Below are positions 54,460-62,458 of a stretch of DNA of 64,000 nucleotides, piece by piece; position 1 is the first letter of the stretch, and each line of letters starts with the position of its first letter. The position numbers and the translations under genes are program-made. The stretch covers positions 151,372-215,371 of the forward strand of contig NZ_VFPB01000007.1 of NCBI RefSeq assembly GCF_006716465.1, written 5' to 3'. The notes under the pieces are model-generated. The model was given only the letters and a program-made list of their open reading frames with translations. It was not told the DNA's origin and did not search any database. This stretch comes from Pseudoxanthomonas sp. 3HH-4 (lineage in GTDB: Bacteria > Pseudomonadota > Gammaproteobacteria > Xanthomonadales > Xanthomonadaceae).

Positions 54460-55279
54460 GGTGGATGTTCTCCTCGGTGGATGATCGTGGTCGTCGCGCA
54501 TGCCGGCGGACGATGGGCAGGCTGTTGCGCAGATTGCGATCGACCAGTCCGGGCACCAGCCCATTGATGCGCGCGAACAGTTTTTCCGGCCAACCGATCT
54601 GCATCCGCGACCGGCCCTGCACGATGGCCGCGACCAGCTGGCGTGCGACTTCGGCGGGCACGTCGCTGCTGACCTTGAGTTCGGCATTCAGCGCATCGAC
54701 GGCAGGCGTGTTGAACGGCGTGCGGGTGGCGCGTGGCGACAGGTACTGGAAGCGCAGGCCGGTATCGGCGTATTCCCTTGCCAGCGCTTCGGTCAGTCCG
54801 CGCAGGCCGAACTTGCTGGCGCTGTAGGCCGCGAAGCCGGGGAACGCCAGGCTGCCGAAGGTGGAGCCGACAACGACCACGGCGGCCGATGCATGCGTCC
54901 TCAGGAGTGGCAGCAAGGCATGCGCGAGCAGCATCGGCGCCACAAGGTTGGTCTGCACCAACCGGTCCATGTCGACAGGATCCTGCTCTTCGAACAGACC
55001 GAATGCCGCCTGCGCGTGAGCCAGCACCAGCACCGAGGGCAGCGGGCTCGCGGCCTGCGCCGCGCGCAGCAGATGGGCGCGCCCGTCCTCCGTCGCCACA
55101 TCGGCGACGACCCACGACGTACTGCCCGCAGGCATGTCTTGCGCGACCCGGCGCAGCTTGGCCTCGTCTCGCCCCACTGCAAGCACGCGCGCACCGGCGG
55201 CGACCAGCGCCGCGCACAACGGCTGGCCGATGCCGCCGCTGGCGCCGGTCAGGATCACGGTTCTCCCAGCGAGTTCCAT
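54440..55279 (-). CDS. short-chain dehydrogenase/reductase
   Basis: 279 residues from ATG 55279, which shares its A with the upstream TGA. The Rossmann motif TGASGGIGQPL is near the N-terminus, followed by AHAQAAFG (NNAG region) and the catalytic VGSTFG...YSASKFGLRG (Ser-Tyr-Lys). About 280 residues with a C-terminal extension (MQIGWPEKLFARINGLVPGL) resembles SDRs acting on fatty acyl or aldehyde substrates. It should use NAD(P)H in the cytoplasm. The substrate is unknown. Confidence 0.9.
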   Translation of the reverse strand: MELAGRTVILTGASGGIGQPLCAALVAAGARVLAVGRDEAKLRRVAQDMPAGSTSWVVADVATEDGRAHLLRAAQAASPLPSVLVLAHAQAAFGLFEEQDPVDMDRLVQTNLVAPMLLAHALLPLLRTHASAAVVVVGSTFGSLAFPGFAAYSASKFGLRGLTEALAREYADTGLRFQYLSPRATRTPFNTPAVDALNAELKVSSDVPAEVARQLVAAIVQGRSRMQIGWPEKLFARINGLVPGLVDRNLRNSLPIVRRHARRPRSSTEENIHHEPRLR

Positions 55280-55953
55280 CAGGCCGCCTCGGCCAGGCGC
55301 ACGCCATCGGCACGCAGGGTGCGGAAGATGTCGCCGTAGAGCACGTAGAAGCGTCGTGCTGCATGGATGACCGCCGCCTGGTCTCCGAGGTCGTCCAGTC
55401 GATCCATCAGGCGCTTGAAGAAGCCGACATGCTCGATGTCCAGGTCGCCATGGGACAGCAGGTAGCCGAATGCATTGGGCGGCAGGTCGAGCGAGGCCTG
55501 CAGCGTGTTGGCGGCGCGCGTGGCGAGCGCGACGCTGGTACCCTCCAGCACCAGTACCATGCCGAAGAAGCCGACCGGGTTGCCGCGCTGGATGGTGTCG
55601 TAGGCGTAACTGACCATCAGCTCCGTCGCCAACGACGGTGACGACATCGCGGCCGCGGCGCGGTCCTCGCCACATGCCGCGATATCGTCCAGCACCCACT
55701 CGTGGTGCCCCATCTCTTCGTCGATGTACTCCCCGACCGCCGTGCGCAACCATTCCAGCCGCGCGGGCAGGCGCGCACCGCAGGCCATCAGCAGGGGCAC
55801 CGTGTGGCGGACATGGTGATAGGCCTGGGTGAGGAAGGCCACGTAATCCTCGCGCGCTATCCTGCCCGCCAGCGCGGACTGGATGAGGGGAATGGAAAGC
55901 AGACTGTCGCGCTCGCGCATGGTCTGTGCGACCAGCTCGTCATGGAAACTCAT
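55279..55953 (-). CDS. heme-oxygenase-like di-iron oxidase (iron-containing redox enzyme family)
   Basis: 224 residues, all helical, of the TenA/PqqC/UndA-like fold. Metal-ligand candidates are AYHHVRHTVPLL, the EYIDEEMGHHEWVLDDI helix (Glu and His), the LVLEGTS Glu, and HGDLDIEHVGFF (Asp and His). This fits the heme-oxygenase-like di-iron oxidase group, which includes UndA (fatty acid to alkene) and other N- or C-oxygenases. It overlaps the ligase gene by 4 bases and the dehydrogenase start by 1 base. The likely substrate is the acyl or amine product of the two upstream genes; this is inference. Confidence 0.85.
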   Translation of the reverse strand: MSFHDELVAQTMRERDSLLSIPLIQSALAGRIAREDYVAFLTQAYHHVRHTVPLLMACGARLPARLEWLRTAVGEYIDEEMGHHEWVLDDIAACGEDRAAAAMSSPSLATELMVSYAYDTIQRGNPVGFFGMVLVLEGTSVALATRAANTLQASLDLPPNAFGYLLSHGDLDIEHVGFFKRLMDRLDDLGDQAAVIHAARRFYVLYGDIFRTLRADGVRLAEAA

Positions 55954-57452
55954 GCGGTGACTCCGGAGGGGGAAACGTTCGGGATGAGGCGATAGCAGGC
56001 GTCGACGTCGGCCTGGTAACGGTCGAGAATGGCCGCGCGGCGCGGACGGCCGTTCGCGGTCATCAGGCCCGCGTCCGCGCTGAAGGGTGCGGCGCGCACG
56101 AAGCGCGCGACGCGCGCATAGTCGGGTAGTCCAGCGTTGACCTCACCCAGCGCACGCATGATCTGTGCGTCGTCCACGTCGGGACGGCGTGGCACCAGCA
56201 CCGCGACGTTGTCCGCCTGGCCCTCGCCCCAGACCACCACCTGCGCGATGGCCGGATGCGCCAGCAGTTCGCTCTCCACCCACTCCGGCGACACATTCCG
56301 CCCGAAGGCGGTGATGAAGACATTCTTGCGGCGCCCGGTGATGTAGACGAAACCTTCGTCGTCGCGATAGCCCAGGTCGCCCGTGCGCAACGGCCCCTCT
56401 TCCAGCGGGTCGCCCCCGAGGTACCCCAGTGCGCGTGCGCCTTCGACGCAGATCTCGCCATCCACGATCGAGACATCGGCATGCGGCAAGGCCTGGCCGA
56501 CGCTGCCGTCGCGCGTGGCGCCAGGGCGATTAAGGCATACCACGGAACCGCACTCTGTCAGGCCATAACCTTCGAACACGGGAAGGCCGAGCACGCGTGC
56601 ACGCGCGAGCAGACCGGGCCCCACGCGCCCACCACCCACCGCGATGTAGCGCAACGAGGCGGGCAAGGGAGCGCCCTGCTCCGCCGCCATCACCAGTGCC
56701 AACAGCAACTGGGGTACCAGGATCACGCTTTCGGGCTGGTAGCGGTGCAGGCAACGCAGCAGCGTGGGCACGTCGAGGCCGGTCGCGCCGGTATAGCCGA
56801 TCTCGGACAGCGACGGCAGTGCGATCTCCGCATCCGCCAGGAGGGCGGCGTACAGCCCGGCCACGTTCTCCAGCAGCGTTGCGAGCGGCATCAGACACAG
56901 ATGGCGGCGGGGCGCGATCGCGGCGGCGGCATCGACCAGCGACCCCGCCACGCCGAACAGCGTGTGCGCATCCAGGCACACGCCTCGTGGGCGACCCGTC
57001 GTGCCGGACGTATAGGTGATGCAGCCGGTGCGGTGCGGCAGCACCGGTGCCGCCGCTTCGTCCACCTGCGCGCGCCAGCATGCCAGGCGCTCGCCATCGA
57101 GGAACCCGGTCAGCGCCTCGACGCCGGGCGGCATGGCGTCATCGCGGGAAGTGACGACGCATTGCGCACCGCTGTTGGCCAGCGCGTGCAGCACCTGCGC
57201 GTCGGAGAAGAACATCGGCAGCGGCACATGCACGCCACCGGTTTCGCGGATCGCCATGTCCAGCACGAACCAGCTCGGCCCGTTGTCCAGGCGACTGGCG
57301 ACGCGCCGGATGTCCATCTTCGTCATCCACTCGACGAGATGCCCGATCCGCGCCGCAAGGGCCCGGTCATCCAGGGTGCCTTGCGCCGTGATCAGGCGGG
57401 GACGTCCGTTGCCTTCGGACTCACGCAGAACGACATCCATCGGCGTCCTCAT
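55950..57452 (-). CDS. AMP-dependent acyl ligase with Arg at the adenylation Lys position
   Basis: 500 residues from ATG 57452 (ATGA overlap with the upstream gene). ANL superfamily motifs are clear: TYTSGTTGRPRGV (phosphate loop), EGYGLTECGS, TGDLGYRDDEG and GRRKNVFITAFGRNVSPEWV. The closing A10 motif, usually NGK, reads MTANGRPRR, so the Lys used for adenylate formation is Arg469. The protein may still activate an acid slowly, or act as a thioester-forming or binding partner. It resembles long-chain acyl-CoA synthetases more than NRPS domains. It is cytoplasmic. Confidence 0.88.
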   Translation of the reverse strand: MRTPMDVVLRESEGNGRPRLITAQGTLDDRALAARIGHLVEWMTKMDIRRVASRLDNGPSWFVLDMAIRETGGVHVPLPMFFSDAQVLHALANSGAQCVVTSRDDAMPPGVEALTGFLDGERLACWRAQVDEAAAPVLPHRTGCITYTSGTTGRPRGVCLDAHTLFGVAGSLVDAAAAIAPRRHLCLMPLATLLENVAGLYAALLADAEIALPSLSEIGYTGATGLDVPTLLRCLHRYQPESVILVPQLLLALVMAAEQGAPLPASLRYIAVGGGRVGPGLLARARVLGLPVFEGYGLTECGSVVCLNRPGATRDGSVGQALPHADVSIVDGEICVEGARALGYLGGDPLEEGPLRTGDLGYRDDEGFVYITGRRKNVFITAFGRNVSPEWVESELLAHPAIAQVVVWGEGQADNVAVLVPRRPDVDDAQIMRALGEVNAGLPDYARVARFVRAAPFSADAGLMTANGRPRRAAILDRYQADVDACYRLIPNVSPSGVTA

Positions 57453-58120
57453 GGCGACCCTGCCAGGCAAAGATCCGGGGTGCCGCTGCATGTCCGGGGC
57501 ATGTGCCTGCCCCGCAGGTAGGCCACGCCCTCTGCGAGGTTGCCGCATATCAGGCGTGGTCGCGATGCGTAGTAGGAACCCCAGTCTCCACCGGCATCGC
57601 CCAGCCGTTCGGCACGCGCTTCGGCCAGTTCGATCATCGGCAGATGCAGGCGCTCGAACGCATTGCGCAACTGTCGGGTGGCGACCAGCAGGACCCATGT
57701 CATGCCCGCCGACTGCAGGGTCAGCGCAAGCTGCAGGATGAGTTCGCGCGCGATGCCGGGTGTGGTGGCGGCGAAGTTGCCGGCTTCGACTATCAGGCGG
57801 CGGTCGATCTGCGCGATCTGCTCGTGTGCCATCACCTGTTCGACCGGCGCATCGAGGTAGTGCTCGACGAACAGCGGCCCCTCCCCTCCGGCACGCACGC
57901 CGACGGCAGCGGCAAGCCGGCCATCGCTGTCGCGGTAGGCGAGCAGATGGGGGAAGAAGCTGCGCAGCGCTGCGCCGTAGCGTTCGCGATAGACGTCGCT
58001 GATGAACGACTCGACTTCGTCCCGGTCGGGATCGTGGCGATCAATCAGCTGGACGCTGGCGAAGCGTCCCGGCAGCGGGGCAAGTACGATGTGGGAGCGG
58101 ATCCAGTGCATGGCGTGCAT
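57449..58120 (-). CDS. thermostable hemolysin family protein (acyltransferase-like)
   Basis: 223 residues, first gene of the operon. Segments RDEVESFISDVYRERYGA, HLLAYRDSDGRLAAAVGVRA, LFVEHYLDAPVEQ, IVEAGNFAATTPGIARELI and GMTWVLLVATRQLRNAFERL match the thermostable hemolysin family (named from Vibrio). The fold resembles acyl-homoserine-lactone synthase/GNAT acyltransferases, and there is no signal peptide or pore-like segment. The family name therefore probably misleads, and acyl transfer in the cytoplasm is more plausible here. ATG 58120 is used; Met4 at 58111 is an alternative. Confidence 0.85.
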   Translation of the reverse strand: MHAMHWIRSHIVLAPLPGRFASVQLIDRHDPDRDEVESFISDVYRERYGAALRSFFPHLLAYRDSDGRLAAAVGVRAGGEGPLFVEHYLDAPVEQVMAHEQIAQIDRRLIVEAGNFAATTPGIARELILQLALTLQSAGMTWVLLVATRQLRNAFERLHLPMIELAEARAERLGDAGGDWGSYYASRPRLICGNLAEGVAYLRGRHMPRTCSGTPDLCLAGSP

Positions 58121-58135
58121 GCTGGAATCGCTCGA

Positions 58136-58172
58136 TTAAGGGTCGATTAGCTCGAAGTTAAGCGCTCATTAG
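58136..58172 (-). promoter_or_regulatory. four YTAA direct repeats with 11-bp period (QseB/PmrA-type site)
   Basis: On the minus strand the tetramers CTAA, TTAA, CTAA and TTAA occur at 58172-58169, 58161-58158, 58150-58147 and 58139-58136, exactly 11 bp apart, each followed by T or C. E. coli QseB and Salmonella PmrA sites are CTTAA repeats of the same period. The first repeat sits within the predicted -10, and the others run towards the ATG at 58120. Confidence 0.65.
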
Positions 58173-58196
58173 ATTCCCGGCACGAATTCGTGAGAA
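58168..58196 (-). promoter_or_regulatory. predicted promoter of the hemolysin-ligase-oxidase operon
   Basis: TTCTCA (58196-58191) and TCTAAT (58173-58168) are 17 bp apart on the minus strand, matching the -35 at 4 of 6 and the -10 at 5 of 6. A start near 58161 would give a leader of about 40 bases that carries the remaining repeats. Confidence 0.5.
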
Positions 58197-58250
58197 TCCG
58201 CACCGCTTCACCGCGGGGCTAAACCCGCTCTGAACGTCGCGCAATGGACA

Positions 58251-59813
58251 TCACCAGAACAGCGTATACAGCGCCACGAGAATGGCGAGCACGGCGACGG
58301 CGCCGATATTGAATGCGCCGCTGGTGCGGTAGTCCACATCGCCGGTCTGGATGATGTCCTTCTCCGGGGCGTGCGGCGTGGCCAGCGAGACGACCACCGC
58401 CAGCGCCAGCGCCAGCAGGAATACCAGGCCGACGCGATCGATGAAGGGCAGCGCCGGCCACGCCAGCTTCAGCACGATGGACAACACGAACGAACCGATC
58501 GCCGCCGCCAGCGCGCCGGCCTCGTTGGCGCGCTTCCAGAACAGGCCCAGCACGAAGATCACCACGATGCCCGGGGTGAAGAAGCCGGTGTATTCCTGGA
58601 TGTACTGGAACGCCTGGTCGAAGCTGCCCAGCAGCGGCTTGGCCGCCAGAATGCCGAGCACTACCGTGACCACCGCGGCGATGCGGCCGACGCGTACCAG
58701 CTTTGTTTCATCGTGCTGGCGCTTGCCCTTGGCGTAGAAGTCGAGGGTGAAGATGGTCGCCACCGAATTGATCTTCGACGCCAGCGACGCGACGATCGCG
58801 GCCACCAGCGCGGCGAACACCAGGCCCAGGATGCCGGTAGGCAGCAGGCGCATCATCGTCGGATACGCCTGGTCGGGCTTGTCGAGGCCCGGCGCCAGCA
58901 TCACCGCCGCGATGCCCGGCAGCACCACGATCACCGGCATCAGCAGCTTGAGGAACGCGGCGAACAGCACGCCCTTCTGCGCCTCGCCGATGTCCTTCGC
59001 GGCGAGCGCGCGCTGGATGATGTACTGGTTGAAGCCCCAGTAGCTGATGTTCATGATCCACATGCCGCCGATCAGCACGCTGAGGCCCGGCAGGTCCTTG
59101 TAGAAGGGGTTGTCCTTGTCGAGGATCATCTCGAAGTGGCCCGGCTGCGCTTCCCACAACCGGTGGAAGCCCGCGACGATGCCTGCGCCGTCGCCCAGTT
59201 CGTTGAGTGTCAGACCCGCGACCAGCAGGCCGCCCAGCACCAGCAGCGACACCTGCACGATGTCGGTCAGCGCGACGGCCTTCAGACCCCCGTAAAGCTG
59301 GTACAGCAACGCGAACACGCCGATCAGCACCACTGCCAGCATCTGGTCCATGCCGGTGACCTGCGACACCGCGATGGCGCCCAGCCACAGGATCGAAGTG
59401 ACGTTGACGAACACGTAAAGCCCCAGCCAGAACACGGCCATGAGGGTGCGGATGCGCGCGCCGTAACGCTGTTCCAGGAACTGCGGCATCGTGTAGATGC
59501 CGTTGCGCAGGAATACCGGCAGGAACCATTTGCCGACGATCAGCAGCGTGGCCGCGGCCATCCACTCGTACGAGGCGATGGCCAGGCCGATGGCATAGCC
59601 GGAACCGGACATGCCGATGATCTGTTCGGCCGAGATGTTGGCCGCGATCAACGAAGCGCCAATGGCCCACCACGGCAACGACTTGCTGGCGAGGAAGTAG
59701 TCCTTCGCATCCTTGGTGTGTCCCGCTTTCTCGCGCGACACCCATTGCGCCAGCACGAAGATGCCGGCCAGGTAGGCCAGCACGATGGCGATATCCAGTC
59801 CCGACAGTGTCAT
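58251..59813 (-). CDS. sodium/sugar symporter (SSS family)
   Basis: 520 residues with about 14 transmembrane helices. SSS features are YFLASKSLPWWAIGASLIAANISAEQ near the N-terminus, ALLYQLYGGLKAVALTDIVQ, GGMWIMNISYWGFNQYIIQRAL and ALVAAIVASLASKINSVATI (Na2-site serines). It resembles SglT-like sodium/glucose or galactose cotransporters of the inner membrane. It lies 80 bases after the GH3 gene on the same strand and is the last gene of the xylA-symporter-GH3 group. Glucose from the GH3 enzyme is the likely cargo. Confidence 0.92.
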   Translation of the reverse strand: MTLSGLDIAIVLAYLAGIFVLAQWVSREKAGHTKDAKDYFLASKSLPWWAIGASLIAANISAEQIIGMSGSGYAIGLAIASYEWMAAATLLIVGKWFLPVFLRNGIYTMPQFLEQRYGARIRTLMAVFWLGLYVFVNVTSILWLGAIAVSQVTGMDQMLAVVLIGVFALLYQLYGGLKAVALTDIVQVSLLVLGGLLVAGLTLNELGDGAGIVAGFHRLWEAQPGHFEMILDKDNPFYKDLPGLSVLIGGMWIMNISYWGFNQYIIQRALAAKDIGEAQKGVLFAAFLKLLMPVIVVLPGIAAVMLAPGLDKPDQAYPTMMRLLPTGILGLVFAALVAAIVASLASKINSVATIFTLDFYAKGKRQHDETKLVRVGRIAAVVTVVLGILAAKPLLGSFDQAFQYIQEYTGFFTPGIVVIFVLGLFWKRANEAGALAAAIGSFVLSIVLKLAWPALPFIDRVGLVFLLALALAVVVSLATPHAPEKDIIQTGDVDYRTSGAFNIGAVAVLAILVALYTLFW

Positions 59814-59893
59814 CCCGTTCCCCTATCCCCATCGAAAAGCGATGCCACGGCACGCCCCGGGGACGCGTGCGCGCCCGGGGGATGCCTTCTTCC

Positions 59894-62458
59894 TCAGCGC
59901 GGGCAGTCGACCGCCTGCTCCGCCTGGTCCAGCGACCCGAGTGCGACGCGCGAGACCGAGATCGTCATCGTGCCGGCAGTGCCAATCGCCCACGGCCGAT
60001 CCAGCTTGCTGACATCGGCGCCGGCCTTGGCGAGGCACTTCAGCGGCACGCCGACCCGCGTCCACTGGCCCACCGGCAGTTTCGCCAGCGTCGGTGCCAG
60101 CGCCACGCGTGCCGTGCAACCGGTACCGCAACCCACCGAAAGCCAAGCGTCGCCGCTCGGCGCGGTGTCGACACGCAAGGTGGTCAACAGCATCACGTCG
60201 CCATTGCTTTCGCGCTGCAGGTCCAGCGCAGTGTGCGATTGCAGCGCCGCGACTGCTTCGCCCTTGCCCGACCAGGCGAGGCGACGTGCGTCTTCCTGCG
60301 CCAGATGGTCCACGCCGGCAACTTTCAAGAGGTCAGCGTTCAATGCCTCCGGGACCTTGGTGACGGTCACGCCCTGGCCGTCGGCGGTTTCGAGCCGCAA
60401 GGCCATGCCGGAACCGGCATCGCCGCGCGCGAAGAACACGCCCGTCGCGCCCTCGTCGCTGCTCACGCCGGAGTCTTCCGGCAACGCGGCCAGATCGCCC
60501 TTGTCGGCGTAGGTCAGGCCGAAGCCGAACGCGAACAGCGGGTCGTAGCCTTCCTGCCCCACGTTGTTGGCGTACTGCGTGGCGGTGCGCGGCCAGCTGA
60601 AGCTGAGCTTGCCCTTGAAGTCGTGCTGCACGCTGCCATCGGCCTTGCGCAGCAGCACATCGGCGATGCCTGCTCCTTCCGAGCCTGGCAGCCATGCGGC
60701 GACGAACGCATCCGCGGCATTGATCTCGCGGTTCATCCACAGCGGGCGTCCACTCAGGAACACCGCCACCACCGGGATGCCCTCGGCCTTCAGGCGCTTG
60801 ATCAATTCGAGGTCGGCGTCGTCACCCGGCTTGTAAAGCAGCGTCTGCAGGTCGCCCTGGAACTCCGCGTACGGGTTCTCGCCGAACACCACCACCGCCA
60901 CGTCGGGCTTCTGCGTGTACTTGCCGTCAACCGACAGCAGCGCCTCGCCACCGGCGGCCTTCGCCTGCTGCGCGATGCCTTCGTAGATCGAATCGGCGTT
61001 CGGGAAATCCTTGCGCGTGGTGCCGGTGCCCTGCCAGTTGAGCGTCCAGCCACCGGCCTGCTTGCCGACATCGTTGGCGCCGTCGCCGGCAACCAGGATG
61101 CGCTGCTTCGGCTGCAGAGGCAGCACGCCACCTGCATTTTTCAGCAGCACCAGCGATTCGCGCACGGCCTGGCGCGCGACGGCACGATGCTCGGGCGAAC
61201 CCAGCAACGCGAACTGTCCACCCACCGTGCGCGCGGACGGCTTGCCCGCTTCGAACAGTCCCAGGCGGATCTTCACCCGCAGGATCCGCCGCACGGCGTC
61301 GTCCAGCCGTTCCTGGCTGATCGTGCCGGCCTTCACCGCCGCCAGCGTGGTCTCGTAGAACCCCTTCCAGCTGTCGGAGGCCATCGCCATGTCGAGGCCG
61401 GCATTGATCGTCGCCGGACAATCGGTATTCGTGCAGCCCTTCACTTGGCCGTGGCCGTTCCAGTCACCGACCACGAAGCCGCCGAACTGCATGCGACCTT
61501 TCAGCGCATCGGTCAGGTACGGCTTGTGGCCGTGCATCTTCTCGCCGTTGACGCTGTTGAAGGAAGCCATCGCCGTCTGTGCGCCGGCCGCGATCGCCGG
61601 CGGATAGCCGGCGGCGTGGATGCGTACCAGCTCGGCTTCGCTGATCTTCGTGTCGCCCTGGTCCTTGCCGTTGGTGGTGCCGCCATCGCCGAGGAAATGC
61701 TTCACCGAGGCGATCACGTGGCGGCCGTCGAGGAAGCCGGGCGTGCCGACCTTGCCCTGCAGACCTTCCACCATCGCGCCGGCATAGCTGGCCACCACGT
61801 CGGGTGATTCCGAATAGCCTTCGTACGTGCGGCCCCAGCGGTCGTCCTGCGGCACCGCCACGGTCGGCGCGAACGTCCACTCCATGCCGGTGGCACGCGT
61901 TTCCAGCGCGGTGATCTCACCGATCCGGCGCAGCAGTTCCGGATTGCGCGCCGCGCCCAGGCCGATGTTGTGCGGGAACAGTGTGGCGCCGACGATGTTG
62001 CTCTGTCCGTGCACGGCATCGATGCCGAAGATGACGGGGATCGCCTTGCCGCCCTGCGAGGTGTCCATCGACGCCTCGTAGAAGGCATCGGCCAGCGCCA
62101 GCCATTCGGCCGGCGAGGCGTCATAGCGGCCGCCCGGATCGGAATTGCCGCCGGCAAGGATCGAACCGAGCCGGTACTTGCGCACGTCGTCCGGCGTGAT
62201 GCTGGCGATGTCGCCCTGCACCAACTGGCCGACCTTCTCTTCTACCGTCATCGTGGCCAGCAGGTCGCTGATGCGCTTTTCCAGCGCAGCGTCCTCGGCC
62301 AGCGGCCAGGCGACCTGCGGCCACGGGTTCGCCTGTGCCTGCGGTGCGGGCGCCTCGACCTTGCCATCGCCCTTGCAGGCGGCCAGCGCCAATGCCAGCG
62401 CGGCCAGCAGCACACCGCTGCGGGCGCGCATGAAGTTGCGGTTCGTCATCGTGTTCAT
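59894..62458 (-). CDS. GH3 beta-glucosidase/glucohydrolase lipoprotein
   Basis: 854 residues from ATG 62458, which overlaps the symporter stop by 4 bases. The signal VLLAALALALAACKGDG ends in a lipobox-like LAAC, so it is probably membrane tethered. The TIM-barrel domain starts at about residue 50 (MTVEEKVGQLVQGDIA). VKHFLGDGGTTNGKDQG is the substrate Lys-His motif, and the nucleophile is Asp332 in VVGDWNGHG. The second domain and a C-terminal beta domain of about 150 residues follow, as in ExoP-type 1,4-beta-D-glucan glucohydrolases. Beta-xylosidase activity is also possible because xylA is adjacent. Confidence 0.92.
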   Translation of the reverse strand: MNTMTNRNFMRARSGVLLAALALALAACKGDGKVEAPAPQAQANPWPQVAWPLAEDAALEKRISDLLATMTVEEKVGQLVQGDIASITPDDVRKYRLGSILAGGNSDPGGRYDASPAEWLALADAFYEASMDTSQGGKAIPVIFGIDAVHGQSNIVGATLFPHNIGLGAARNPELLRRIGEITALETRATGMEWTFAPTVAVPQDDRWGRTYEGYSESPDVVASYAGAMVEGLQGKVGTPGFLDGRHVIASVKHFLGDGGTTNGKDQGDTKISEAELVRIHAAGYPPAIAAGAQTAMASFNSVNGEKMHGHKPYLTDALKGRMQFGGFVVGDWNGHGQVKGCTNTDCPATINAGLDMAMASDSWKGFYETTLAAVKAGTISQERLDDAVRRILRVKIRLGLFEAGKPSARTVGGQFALLGSPEHRAVARQAVRESLVLLKNAGGVLPLQPKQRILVAGDGANDVGKQAGGWTLNWQGTGTTRKDFPNADSIYEGIAQQAKAAGGEALLSVDGKYTQKPDVAVVVFGENPYAEFQGDLQTLLYKPGDDADLELIKRLKAEGIPVVAVFLSGRPLWMNREINAADAFVAAWLPGSEGAGIADVLLRKADGSVQHDFKGKLSFSWPRTATQYANNVGQEGYDPLFAFGFGLTYADKGDLAALPEDSGVSSDEGATGVFFARGDAGSGMALRLETADGQGVTVTKVPEALNADLLKVAGVDHLAQEDARRLAWSGKGEAVAALQSHTALDLQRESNGDVMLLTTLRVDTAPSGDAWLSVGCGTGCTARVALAPTLAKLPVGQWTRVGVPLKCLAKAGADVSKLDRPWAIGTAGTMTISVSRVALGSLDQAEQAVDCPR

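Noticed and set aside
57449..58120. Reading the thermostable hemolysin family gene as a true toxin
   Set aside because: No signal peptide, membrane-inserting or repeat segment; operon partners are metabolic enzymes, so toxin function is unsupported.
58216..58231. GCGGG/CCCGC hairpin after the SSS gene region as terminator
   Set aside because: Short stem, no T run in either direction, and located upstream of the SSS stop on the transcribed strand order; not convincing.
58371..61807. Long plus-strand frames opposite the SSS and GH3 genes
   Set aside because: Antisense shadows with low-complexity His/Arg/Gln content; the minus-strand frames carry clear transporter and GH3 motifs.
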